From NCBI GenBank assembly GCA_950295325.1, contig OX485805.1:8556501-8620500 (forward strand): a stretch of 64,000 nucleotides of DNA. Direction: 5' to 3'. Below, piece after piece: positions 23,956-34,358 of the stretch (positions are counted from its first letter, which is position 1; every line of letters starts with the position of its first letter). Under the pieces are notes generated by a model, which was not told where the DNA came from, searched no databases, and was given only the letters and a program-made list of their open reading frames with translations. The DNA is from Polytrichum commune (lineage: Eukaryota > Streptophyta > Polytrichopsida > Polytrichales > Polytrichaceae). The position numbers and the translations under genes were made by a program.

Positions 23956-24457
23956 GGGCCACTTCACACACGAGCCAAGGGCCGTGACCATGAGATTGTC
24001 AGAGCCCAATAGAAAGTGTCCCGAGGCCGTCCCAACACACCTCCAAAAGCATGTAGTGTGGTCACGGACCCTCAAGTGTAGTGTGAAGTTATATGTGACC
24101 GGACGCTCAACCAAATGCTATTTCAATGAGTTTTTGTTCATGTGGGTCCTCACGCATGATAAAATTATAGAATAAACCAACGGTTGTGAGTGTTCGGAGT
24201 GCCATGGTCTCCCGGTTTTGTGTTAGGCCTACCTCCAAGAGGTGGTTATTGAGAATAGTCCAAGTGACCGTGAAACATGATCCATTCGATGCCATGTAGA
24301 AATTCATGTGGACTTGACATCCGTCTTGCATTCACATACTCCGTTGGTCCCTCAAGCGTAGTGTGAAGTGAACTTGGACCGGCTCCGCCTTTCCCACCAA
24401 TGAGAGTGCTTGAAGTGCAATGGTCATGGGCTCTCAGTCTTATGTGTGAAGTGGCCC
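23956..24457 (-). mobile_element. family A MITE, copy 3
   Basis: A 502-bp copy bounded by TGA at 23953-23955 and 24458-24460, so the 3-bp target here is TGA rather than TAA. The termini are GGGCCACTTCACAC; the right one is slightly diverged. It has the same orientation as copies 2 and 4. Confidence 0.85.
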
Positions 24458-24835
24458 TGAGACTTGAAAGGGTGAACACTGTATCGTAGTTGCAGTGGCG
24501 GCAAGCAAAAGTGTCTGTGAGGACTTGGGAAACCCAACTTTTGAAAAGGCCCCATGCAACTAAGTACTAAGAGGTTAGGGTCTCCTTCCACGCAGTGTTT
24601 CAAGGTTGAAGTCTTCAACATCTGTCAAATGCCATTTTGGCTGTCAAATAAGTTTTTTATTTTTTATTTTTTATTTTTTAAGCTCTTCACGAAAATGTGC
24701 TCTGCAAAGTTTCCACCCTTCACAGGTGAAGGCCTGCCCAAAAATTGCATGTCACAAAATACAACGACTGCAATTTCCAAATAGAATATAGCTAGACTCC
24801 AATCTTGGCACTCTAGCATACACTTCCAAATTCCA

Positions 24836-25108
24836 ATGACTCTTGCAATTTCGACTCTGCAACTTCGACTCGGCACTGACTGCAACTTCGGCTTGGCAAG
24901 CACAACTATATGTGAACGTGGATTTTCTAAACAGAATTGGGTGAAGAGTGATTGCAGAAGTCGGTTGAAACTTGAAACGTTGGATGCATTGATGCAAGTG
25001 TCATTATGCAGTCTTCCGATGGAAAATATGGATTGGGCTGGAATTTTTGACACTTGGAAATTGACCAAAAATCGGAGGGCTTTGCCTTTGGAGTTGGATG
25101 ATGATTAA
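24836..25108 (+). pseudogene. hAT-superfamily transposase C-terminal remnant
   Basis: A 90-residue frame containing CERGFSKQNWVKSDCRSRLK, followed by LETLDALMQVSL, and later a short acidic tail. This matches the hAT C-terminal dimerisation region, where a CERxFS..N..K...R.RL...TLD.LM..S pattern is conserved (ZNF862-like branch). No catalytic RNase H-like core is present upstream, so this is a remnant of a DNA transposon and not a complete gene. Terminal repeats were not located. The stop codon is intact, at the natural C-terminus. Confidence 0.75.
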
Positions 25109-25569
25109 GTGCATTATGTAGGGAATCTAAATAATTTTAGTGCATCATTTTATCGCATGTACTTCTTCAATATAGTGAGACATCATATTATTTTCATATT
25201 CAATACAAAATAGCCAATATCAAGTTTTTTTTTTTGTGAAGTGTTGCAAAAAAGTTTGAAAGTTTGAGTGAAGTGTGATTATTTTGAAGCCCTTCACATT
25301 GAAATGCTTGTGCACACTTCAAACTTGAACACTGCTTCCACATCTCCTCCTGGACATGACATTTCTCAACTCCTTGGTTGCGTTCCATGGGACCATGTAT
25401 CCGACAAGCATAATGCTCCTTTAATTCCAGGATTCCCCATTTATGGGGAGCAATTAGGCTTTGTAATGTAGAGCTTCCGATAAGCAACTATAATTTTTTT
25501 ACAATTTTTTTAATCACAACACCTTTCTTTAGAAAGAGACCATTATCTAGTTGTTTAGAATGTTATGAA
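25109..25569. other. gene-free spacer
   Basis: AT-rich, with a poly-T tract near 25226. A 67-residue frame at 25268-25471 is unrecognised and is not called. Confidence 0.5.
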
Positions 25570-25802
25570 GAGAGGCAATTATTGTATACGAGTGTACCTC
25601 TCATCCATCCAACATAAAAACTTGACCCCCTATAGATTTGTTGCCGACTCATCTCAAATGATCTTGGGTAAACTATTTTGGGGTCTTTTCAACTAACTCC
25701 AATGTCAAATCGACTTTAAAAAGAAATCATTTGGCTGCATGCTATTTCAAGGCTTTCATGTTGGATGAATGAAAATGTGATCGCATACAATAATTCCCTC
25801 TC
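25570..25802 (+). mobile_element. family G MITE, copy 1
   Basis: About 233 bp with ~45-bp imperfect inverted ends. The left end is GAGAGGCAATTATTGTATAC and the right end reads GAGAGGGAATTATTGTATGC on the other strand. Both continue into CATCCAAC. A second copy is at 45052-45265 and a fragment at 12660-12752. The target site is not resolved. Confidence 0.7.
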
Positions 25803-26485
25803 CATCGCCTCCCTCCCCCTCCCATCCATCTTGTTGTTTTTGATGGGTAGCCAACATATGTAACTTAATCATGACTTGATTTGGCGGGGTTAAGTCCCAT
25901 CGTTGCAACATTGGACCTACAAGATTATTATTGGCTCTGCCTTGAGGGAAGAGACCTTGGGGTGGCCTATGGAACGGACCTATGCTTGACAGCCAACCTG
26001 AACCGCTCACTCATGTGTTGTGATTCTATGATGTTAGTAACTCACTTTTCCAGTGGAGTCCAATTATAAGTTAAGTGAACGTGTGATCTGAAGTGATCTC
26101 CAAAATGAACCAGAGGTGGACCTTGGTTGGACAACCGACTGAAATTAACCACGTACACATGATTATAATAGGTTATTACACTTTTATGACTAACCGCTTG
26201 TTTTGGCAACTTCCCCATTGTTTCACACCACCGAAAGTCATGATCATAAGTCAATGCAAAGTTTATAATTGGATATAGCCGTGGAGCCAAGAAAACCCCA
26301 CGAAGCACATGGCAACGTGGGGTCAATTGTATCCACAAGTCATACAGTTCTCCCTCATATTTTAGCACTATTGAGGATGATGATCACAAGTCAATGCAAT
26401 GATTTTGTATGTGGAGCCGAAGGTCTAGAATCTACGAAACATATGAGGTAGATGGGTTACCTTTTCCTGACTAGCCCATTCAGTG
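25803..26485. other. gene-free spacer
   Basis: No supported gene. Short open frames on both strands overlap one another and have no recognisable domains. Confidence 0.45.
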
Positions 26486-26690
26486 TCGGGGGAGGTTTTT
26501 GAACATAATCGGTTGAAATCCTAGTGTTGCATGTCGACATCTTTCGGTTTTTCTTTATTCAATTGGGATATATTAAATAGATTCCTCTGAAATGATGGGT
26601 AATTTTCCTGAAGCCTTGAACTTCAATGGGTTATTTCTTACAGTCAACTGGTTCATCTGTAACTAGCAGCCGGTTCTCCCCAATAATTGA
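26486..26690 (+). repeat. family F dispersed repeat, copy 2
   Basis: Matches 535-768 in the same orientation, including GGTTTTTCTTTA, GGTAATTTTCCTGAAGCC and GCCGGTTCTCCCC. Several CCGGTT motifs have decayed to TGGGTT or CTGGTT. Confidence 0.6.
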
Positions 26691-27870
26691 GCCCATTTCT
26701 GCTACGGTAGCAACACACAATTAAGTACAAGATGGTAACAAAGCAATTCCACATTGAGGTTGTACGCACTTTCCTTATAATTTGTGAAACTCATTTGAAT
26801 ATCTTATTCATTATCAAAGTGAAGATTGTGTTGCTCATTATGGTCAGAAGCCTCCCTCAACCCCATTTATGTTGATTATTGCAAATTCACTCTTTCATCA
26901 CAAGTCACAGAAACACCCTTTGACCTGTTAGTTTTGGTAAGCTTCCTCAAACTCCTCAGGTTCGAAAACACAGAAACCTTTCTTTTCTCTGTGTCTCTCT
27001 CTCACACTCACTCAGTCACTCAGTCACCTCACTCAGTCTTCGGGAAGCAAACTCTCATCAGTCTCTTTGCAGGAGTTGAACAATCTTAATCCTCGTAAGC
27101 AGGTTACTCTCGCTCTGCCAACTCTCCGAAGCTCTATTTGTAGGTTAAGTTAAGTTATCGAAGCTCTCCTAGTCCGAAGTTTGTGACAATGTACAGACAT
27201 GCATAATAGTCTGCTTGTCATAGGCTCCCTGCCTGTCAAAGTACTGCCCTTGTTTGAAGTAGTATGTAAGTAGTATCATAGCCAGCTCTCAGAGTAACTT
27301 GGGATCGGAACCCCACACGTCTTGGTTGCCGTAGTCAAGTCTAGTCTAATCTAATCTAACTTTTACTCTGCTTTTTGCTGACCTCAAGGGGAGCTGATTA
27401 GGTTACGCCATACATTCTTGAGAGACTTGTATATGCTCCATGGCAGAATTTGTGTCAGAAAGAGCTTAGGTTTACTAGGAGCTTGGAACTGTGTCTACCC
27501 TGATTCTCCCTCCTGTTTTGGTGGGGAGAATCAGGTTGATGAATCCCAAGAATCCTGGGTTGCAATCTCGAGGCAGAGAACAGATAAGTGGAGTCTCAAA
27601 AGGGGAAGAGTGTCTTGCTCTCTTACAGTATGATTTAACTCCCAACTTCCAAGGGGAAGGGGGTTTGGAGTTAGGAGAGTCTTATCCGAGGTTATGTGGA
27701 TTTATGTGCAGGTTTGAGTTTATGTGCAGGTTTGAGTTTAAGTGCAGCATTTTGGGCTGGGAGCTTTGTCTCCGGGGCACCGGTGGTCGGAGCATGGAGA
27801 TTCAGGTGCTTTGCTGACTGTAGCTTCTGGGGCTTGTTTGTGGGGGAACTTCTGCATTTATGGCTGAGTG
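26691..27870 (+). other. region upstream of the U-box gene; possible leader exons
   Basis: A CT-rich stretch (about 26990-27060, repeated CTCTCT and CACTCAGT) resembles a plant 5' leader, and TTTGCAG/GAG near 27071 could be a splice acceptor. A tandem 18-bp motif (GTTTGAGTTTATGTGCAG, about three units) lies at about 27694-27750. Open frames here are unrecognised. Whether this region is transcribed into the U-box leader is inference. Confidence 0.35.
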
Positions 27871-29033
27871 GTAGGTTGCTTAAGCTTCTCCGAGGTATTC
27901 CTGGAGAGCAGGGAGTGATTTTGTGCACTGGAGCTATACAGAACTGCTGGAAATTGCGCGCCTCTTGTGACTGAAGACGCAAGCTGAGCATTTCGAAGGA
28001 AGTTCATATTAGAGGATAGAGACCGGAGTATCCGAGAATTTCTCAAGCGTTGCGGATCATCTAGTGTTTCGTGTACGTAACCCTAAGAGGCTCCCCAAGC
28101 TTTGGCTGCATGGTACTTTCGGATTCTGCTTTCCCACCTGGCATTCCGAGGTGATCTCTTCATAAGAATTTGACTAAGCGAGCGATGCCTTGATGCCATT
28201 TTGACTGCGAAGGTGGTAGGTGAAGGTTTTGGTTTGCGAGAGTTTGGCTCCACCAGATGTGATGTGGCATCAGACGCCGTAGTTTGATGCAAAGAGACGG
28301 CTTAGTAGTAGGTTGATTTCTCATCGCCGACAACTCCCGGGGAGCAGGACAACCTCGTGCATTGGAGCTAAACAGAACTGCTTGAAACTGCATGCCTTCG
28401 TTTAGAAAAAGCAAGCTGAGCATTTCGAGGGAAGTTCGAGTTGAGGGTAGAGAACATTGTACCCGGAAATCTCTGAAGCGTTTCGTGTCATCTTGCATTC
28501 TGTGCACATAACCCTAAGAGGCTCCCAAGCTCCGACTGCATGGTACTTTCAATCATATTCTAAGTTCCAATCTGGCATCCCGAGGTGGTCTTTTAGGAAA
28601 TTGACTTTAGACACCGATGTCTTGATGCCATTTTGACTGCGAAAAGTGGTTGGTGAAGGTTGTCGTTTCCGAGAGCCTGGCTCCACCAGATGTGCGGTAG
28701 GATCGGGCGCATTAGCTTGGTGCGAAGAGACCAGAGTTCTTGTTGAGGATAGAGACCAGAGTACCTGGAAATCTGTGACGCATTTCGGATCATCTCGCAT
28801 TCCGTGCACATAACGCTAAGCGAGACTCCCAAGTTTCAACTGCATGGTACTTTCGGATATTGCGTGCCAATCTGGCATGCCGAGGTGGTCTCTTGAGAAT
28901 TTGACTAAGAGAGCGATGCCTTGATGCCATTTTGATTACGAAGGTGGTAGGTGGAGGTTTTTTCACTTCGAGAGCCTGGCTCCACCAGATGTGCAGTAGC
29001 ATCAGAAGCCATAGCTTGGTGCAAAGAGACGCA
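27871..29033 (+). repeat. three degenerate tandem repeats directly upstream of the U-box gene
   Basis: Unit 1 is 27871-28307 (437 bp), unit 2 is 28308-28732 (425 bp) and unit 3 is 28733-29033 (about 300 bp, lacking the first ~125 bp). Shared landmarks in order are AGCTGAGCATTTCGA, GCACATAACCCTAAGAGGCT, GCATGGTACTTTC, GATGCCATTTTGA, GGCTCCACCAGATGTG and GCAAAGAGACG. The last unit ends 42 bp before the U-box ATG, so the gene's leader or promoter consists largely of this repeat. Open frames on the opposite strand are by-products of the repetition. Confidence 0.85.
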
Positions 29034-29075
29034 GAAATCTGGGGTTTGGGTGGTGGAGAGACCTAAATCATTGCG

Positions 29076-30227
29076 ATGGCAATCCCCCCAGGAGACTTCC
29101 GGTGCCCCATCTCCCTGGAGCTGATGAGTGACCCGGTGATACTCGCCACCGGGCAAACCTATGACCGAGTTTCCATCCAGAAGTGGCTGGACAGCGGTCA
29201 AGTGCGATGCCCAATGACGAAGCAGATGCTCTACGACACGAAGCTCATCCCGAACTACGCATTGCGGAGCCTCATATATCAGTGGGCACAAGCAAATGGC
29301 GTGGACCTAAAGAAGCCCGCAGAAGTTCGACGCCCTCCCTTACCGAACAAATATGGCCAAAACCCCGAGCACTCCTCCGTGGTGGAGTCTTTGGTGAAGA
29401 AGATCAGCCATGGCGGGGTGGAGGAAAGGCGGGAGGCAGTGCGGGAGGTTCGTTCCCTTGCAAAAGAAGGACGAGAGTCACGGATCGCCATCACCGATGC
29501 GGGTGCCATCCCACACGTTGTCAGGTGCCTCACCTGCGGAGACTCCCAAACCGAAGACAACGCAGTTGTGGCGCTGCTTAACCTCAGTGTGGATGATGAC
29601 TGGAAAGTAGGGTTGATTGCAGAGGGAGCTTTGGAGAAGATTGTTCAGGCACTGGAGAATGGATCTATGGAGACTCGAGCCTCAGCATCGGTGCTATTAA
29701 CCTCCCTGGCTATGGTCGATGTGAACAAAGCCACTCTTGGGGCTAGGTCGGAGGCTATTCCTGCGCTTGTGAAGTTGTTGATCCATGGCAACTTGCGAGG
29801 GAAGAAAGATGCCACCACTGCATTGTTCAGCTTATCGATGTACCATCCCAACAAGGCAAGGGCGGTGGCAGCTGGGATTGTCCCAGCGCTCATCTCTCTT
29901 CTTAAGGAAGGAAACTCAGACACTGCAGAGAGAGCCTTGGTGGTGTTGGATTTGTTGTCCACTTGTGTGGAGGGGAGAACTGCCATCGGACATGAATCTG
30001 CAATTCCTACCATCGTTGAGCAGCTGCGGACAGGTACTGCGAGGAGCCAGGAGAATGCGGCTGCCGTGTTGGCCATCATCTGCCAAAACTCCCCACATGC
30101 TACTGCCAGGCTCATCTGCAGCGCCGGAGCTCTTGAGCATGCCCGGCCGCTCCTGCACTCTGGCACACCGCGGGCGAAGAGGAAAGCTTCCACTTTGGTG
30201 AAATTCCTCAAGGACTGGGCCTCCTGA
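29076..30227 (+). CDS. plant U-box E3 ubiquitin ligase with ARM repeats
   Basis: An intronless 383-residue protein. The U-box (about residues 5-78) carries FRCPISLELMSDPVILATGQ, then TYDRVSIQKWLDSG, CPMTKQML and IPNYALRSLI. This fold binds E2 enzymes and supports ubiquitin transfer. Armadillo repeats fill about residues 105-380 (for example DNAVVALLNLSVDD, KKDATTALFSLSMYHPN and QENAAAVLAIICQNS). The end, GTPRAKRKASTLVKFLKDW, is typical of plant PUB proteins of the U-box/ARM class without the N-terminal UND domain (PUB38-41-like). The exact orthologue cannot be fixed. The start is well supported: ATG in a GCGATGGC context, with an in-frame TAA 12 bases upstream. Expected location is cytosol, nucleus or plasma membrane, and the substrate is unknown. 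The frame is intact and GC-richer than its surroundings. Confidence 0.92.
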   Translation: MAIPPGDFRCPISLELMSDPVILATGQTYDRVSIQKWLDSGQVRCPMTKQMLYDTKLIPNYALRSLIYQWAQANGVDLKKPAEVRRPPLPNKYGQNPEHSSVVESLVKKISHGGVEERREAVREVRSLAKEGRESRIAITDAGAIPHVVRCLTCGDSQTEDNAVVALLNLSVDDDWKVGLIAEGALEKIVQALENGSMETRASASVLLTSLAMVDVNKATLGARSEAIPALVKLLIHGNLRGKKDATTALFSLSMYHPNKARAVAAGIVPALISLLKEGNSDTAERALVVLDLLSTCVEGRTAIGHESAIPTIVEQLRTGTARSQENAAAVLAIICQNSPHATARLICSAGALEHARPLLHSGTPRAKRKASTLVKFLKDWAS

Positions 30228-31288
30228 GATGCAATTGTACATAAGGATGCATGCTTTGCTTCCTGAGCTTCACGAAACCCTCTTGAGCCACCAACAAGTG
30301 GTGGTGGTTCGGCATGTGCGCCATCGCTAAAACTCATCGGTGGCATCCGAAGCAGGAGTTGAATCCGAAATGCACGAAGAATGTCCAACTTTCCGAATGG
30401 GTTTCACTGTCCCCTAAACTTACCGATTCCGGGGTGCAAATTGGAGACTCTCAGAGAATCAATCAGGGAGGGAAGAAGAAACCTTGGGTATGGGTTTACG
30501 TAGTCCGATATTTGTAGCTTACAAAAGGGATGCAGGTTGCCTTGGAGGCAGGGAAGGCTGACGTTTGCAATAGCGACATTGGAATCCATGTCACTCCCAC
30601 TCGACAGATAGGTGGGCATTTTAGACTGAGACCTGTCACACTGAAAACAGATGTGTGGTTGCATAACGTACATATTACACATAAACTTCATAAATTCTTG
30701 TTAGGTAGTGTAGGAATCTTGAGCACTCTATTGGTCTTGTAGTTGGTCTGAGATTCAGGTTGGAACAGCCCCATCTGGTTTTGCGACACCTTGTACATTC
30801 ACCATTTATGAAGTGTTGGTTAGGTTTTACAATGCAAACTGCTCGACACAGTTTTTGAGGGCTCTGAATTAGTGTTGGGCTGTTCGCATCCTCCTTCAAA
30901 TTCTGATATCAAAGTGTCCTGTGTCAGTGACATGAGCAAGTGATCTGCCTGCGAAAGTCTAGAGATGTGATGTTTTTAAAGCCGATCAGGTTCAGCAGCT
31001 CATGCTTGTAGGGCTTCTTGCAGTTGTGCATTCTTTTGATCTTTCAGGTGCGGCTGTCTTGCTGCACTGCCTTCATCATCTAAAGGTCAAATTTTCATTG
31101 CACGTTCTTCCTGATTGATATGACCATTGGGTATTGTGTAGAAATAAAACTCAGTCGTGCCAATTATGAGAGAAATTTGTTGGGTACTGAAAAGTGTGAT
31201 ATGTTGTAGTGTGTTGACACTGGGCAGCTTCAGTCCAATGTGTGTCTGAGAAGAGTCGCAAAGGACACGGGGCCTCATGGTTCAGATG
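30228..31288 (+). other. region downstream of the U-box gene, including probable 3' UTR
   Basis: No further gene was supported. An AATAAA lies near 31144, too far downstream to assign with confidence as this gene's polyadenylation signal. Confidence 0.4.
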
Positions 31289-31290
31289 TA

Positions 31291-31340
31291 CTCCCTCCGT
31301 CCCAAAGTTATTGTCCTACTCCCCAGAGTTTAATATCCCA
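31291..31340 (+). mobile_element. solo Stowaway-like terminus
   Basis: TA followed by CTCCCTCCGTCCCAAAGTTA, the classic plant Stowaway (Tc1/mariner MITE) terminal repeat. No matching right end (GGAACGGAGGGAG-TA type) was seen in the next kilobase, so the element is truncated and its inner limit is arbitrary. Confidence 0.65.
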
Positions 31341-31735
31341 AAATGTTTGTGTAAAAAGATTTTTTGTAGCAGATGTTGTGTAAAAACATGGCATACTGGG
31401 CACCTTCGACAGTTGCAGTACAGTAGGAGTTCCTATGTATCCAATTCGTACTTTTGATGATTTTGATACATGTGTGTTTAGGGTCTAGTGGGCCGGGGAT
31501 TCGTGGCACTCATGTATTTTCATTAGTGAGAGTTCATTCATCTTTACGGATGAGATGAACCACTTTAGACACTATCTTAAGTTGTCGGTTCCTTGTCTCA
31601 AGGGTTTCAAAAATACCAAGTTTTAGTAGTTCTAAATAATCCTAGTCTAATCTAATACTTAAGGCAATAATACAAAGATGGTTAGACATAAAAAAATTTA
31701 ATTTAAAAAATAATAATTGCCTCATGTAGAAGCAA

Positions 31736-31911
31736 GTGCACTTCTAATTAGTAAAGAAGCAATTGATTAGGATTTCATTTTGGAAGTGAAACCATCAATG
31801 AAGCACGTAATTAACTTGGAAGTTAAAAACATTACAAAATCCTCATTAACATTGAGGTTATAATTTTGTGACTTACCATTTAAAATTATCTTTGTCATTC
31901 TAATGATAGAT
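31736..31911 (+). repeat. family E dispersed repeat, copy 2 (partial)
   Basis: Matches the middle of copies 1 and 3, from GTGCACTTCTAATTAGTAAA through CTCATTAACATTGAGG to TTGTCATTCTAATGA. Both ends are missing. Confidence 0.7.
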
Positions 31912-34358
31912 TGGTGTAAATGTTCATAAGATGACCAAAATGAAACAATGAAGATAGAATATGAAACATATAACAGAAATATAAGACATAAATGTTTTTT
32001 AAGTAATATAATATGAGGTATAAATAAATGGTGTGTTATTTGGAATTAGACTTGTGGGACAACGTTATAGATGAGGTATACTAAAAAAACCATAAGTTTC
32101 TAATTATAGCCTATCTAAATTATTGTAATATTTTATTCTCATCATATATTGTATTATTTTAAAAATCACATGGTGTATATCAATTATTTTCAAATAAATT
32201 TAATTATATAATAATAATAATCAATTTATTTTTTGAATTCACCAACTTATCATAAGGTGATATATATATAATTTTGACATATTACAAATGTTTGAGCAAT
32301 CACACCCATGTAAAATAAATGTATTATGAAAAGAAAAGAATGTTCATGACAACACGTTATAATTATATGTTGCATACGTTGATATCTTGCAATATTTATC
32401 AAAATAACCATGTGGAATTCAAAGCCACATCATGTCCTTCGAAACAACTCATGGGATGTTAGAAAACAGGCTTAGAGCATCCAAGGCCACATCATTGGCC
32501 TTTGTCAACTAATTGATATTTACATAATAGCTAGTAGTTCATAATAGCTGAGGGAGAAAATAGGTCTTATATACCAACTTGAAGGCGTTTCACTAAAGAA
32601 AGCTCCATCCGAGCTTCTTGATGGACTCATCCGATTTTTGTTACCGGCTGATTTTACTTGAGTGCCACGACTGCTCGGCCGGTTTAATGTTGGGGATATG
32701 GACCAAGGTGTTCTGTGAAGGAAAAAATTGTCCATATAAAATGACATTCCAACATACACAAATGACATGTTATGGAGTGTCTGGTCTTGGCTTCCAATGC
32801 ATCCACGAATAGCCCCACAATTGTTGTGATCATATTTCTCAAATCACTGAAACTTCAGAGAGGGAAGAAATTAAGGCTATTGCACAGCAAAGTCACACCT
32901 CCTCAACCTCAACGGATGACAAATCCTTTACTACAAGGTCCACCTTTTGATCCCAATGTAGGAAACCAAGTGCAAGTCAATTAGGTTGGTAACTTCATGG
33001 AAGAGTTTCTAGTGGCTCTTGACCTCCTTTTGATCATGTCCAGTATCAGGTTCGAGTTTTTAATCAGGGTCAGCAGTTTGTTGAAGGTCCTGCATTTCTT
33101 CCTGACCCCAGACAATGTCATGGCGATGTTGGTTGCCAAGCATAGGGGTTCTGATGGAGCTTAATGATTCATTTCCTTTTCAACATTATATGCAAGTTCG
33201 TTCGGAAATACGGACATTGATTGCGGGTCAATCACATGATTACCATTCCTCAAGATCATGAGCATATATTACCTTCATAATCATGCCCCTTTTTTTCGTG
33301 CTTGACAATCTCAGGGAAAAAGCTTTGGAGAGTTCTTGCAGTGCTCAGATTCTTCTGAATATTGCACACAAGGTCGAGCTGAAGAGTTGGGAATCAAAGC
33401 CAGACATTGTGCACTCTGATTGTGCACTTCAGTCTGCTGCTGGAACCAATATACATGAGCGTTAGGTTGCATCAAGCTATGAATAGCTTTAGTCTAAGTC
33501 GATGCAACATTCCTGGAACAAGAAATGACATGTACAACATCGAAAGAATCAACTTCCTTCAACAATATTATTGCTGACATCAAATGAAAGTTCAAACAAG
33601 GTCAACACCTATTACACTAAAAAAACGTGTCTGCCAACAGACAAATTCAAAATCATCCCAACGCACAGCATTGTAGGAGACAACAGTGTCCTGCATATGG
33701 GAGTTAGTACGTTTCGCATTGATCACGTTGCTCAAGATTAGTCACTTGATTAATTAAGAGTAGTTAGATTGATTAGTGATAGAAGTTTCCTCTTCCACAT
33801 CAGTGGCAGTGAAGAGGATGAATAAGACGAAGCAACTTTGCTCGAGGGTAGAACAATATGCAAGATGATTGCGAATGTCTGTGCAAGAAACTTGTGAGTG
33901 TATGTGAGCAAAGAATGTCAATAAAGAAGTTCTGATGAATTACGCCTTAGCAATGCAAGTATCATCCTGTGAATAATGTGTGTGATTGTTAGTCATATTG
34001 TGTCAGTGAGTAAATGAGTTTCACTGTTTGAGTGTTCTGAAATAACATTGTATACAACACTGCACTTCTGGTAACCACCATATGTTATGTCATCGTCAAC
34101 AATAATAAGCAGATTGTATCTTTCAAGATAGCTTGAAGTTCAGAACAAGCTAGACAGAATTGTTTTATTAGAACCTAGGAGGAATCCATTGGATGAATAA
34201 AATAATATTTGATGCAAATGTCTAACAGCATCAGCACTTGATATCAAGCTTCGATTTTGTGGAGTGAAGTACCTACACACATACATTGGTCACCAGGTAC
34301 GTCTGACAAGTCTTAGGGTATGGACCAAGAATGATTCCTTACGATAGACCTTTTATTC
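31912..34358. other. gene-free block
   Basis: Very AT-rich to about 32400. Two short open stretches near 32772-32984 and 33283-33465 share a glutamine- and proline-rich look (PPFDPNVGNQVQVN and, in broken frames, PPFDHVQYQVRVF) but match no family I know. The rest shows nothing recognisable. Confidence 0.45.

Noticed and set aside
27491-27817. 108-residue frame with repeated CRFEF as a small protein
   Set aside because: The repetition comes from an 18-bp tandem DNA repeat, and no domain or homologue is recognised.
28083-29002. - strand frames sharing MASRHRSLSQIL as a conserved peptide family
   Set aside because: The similarity follows from the tandem DNA repeats, and the middle copy changes frame, so there is no sign of selection for the peptide.
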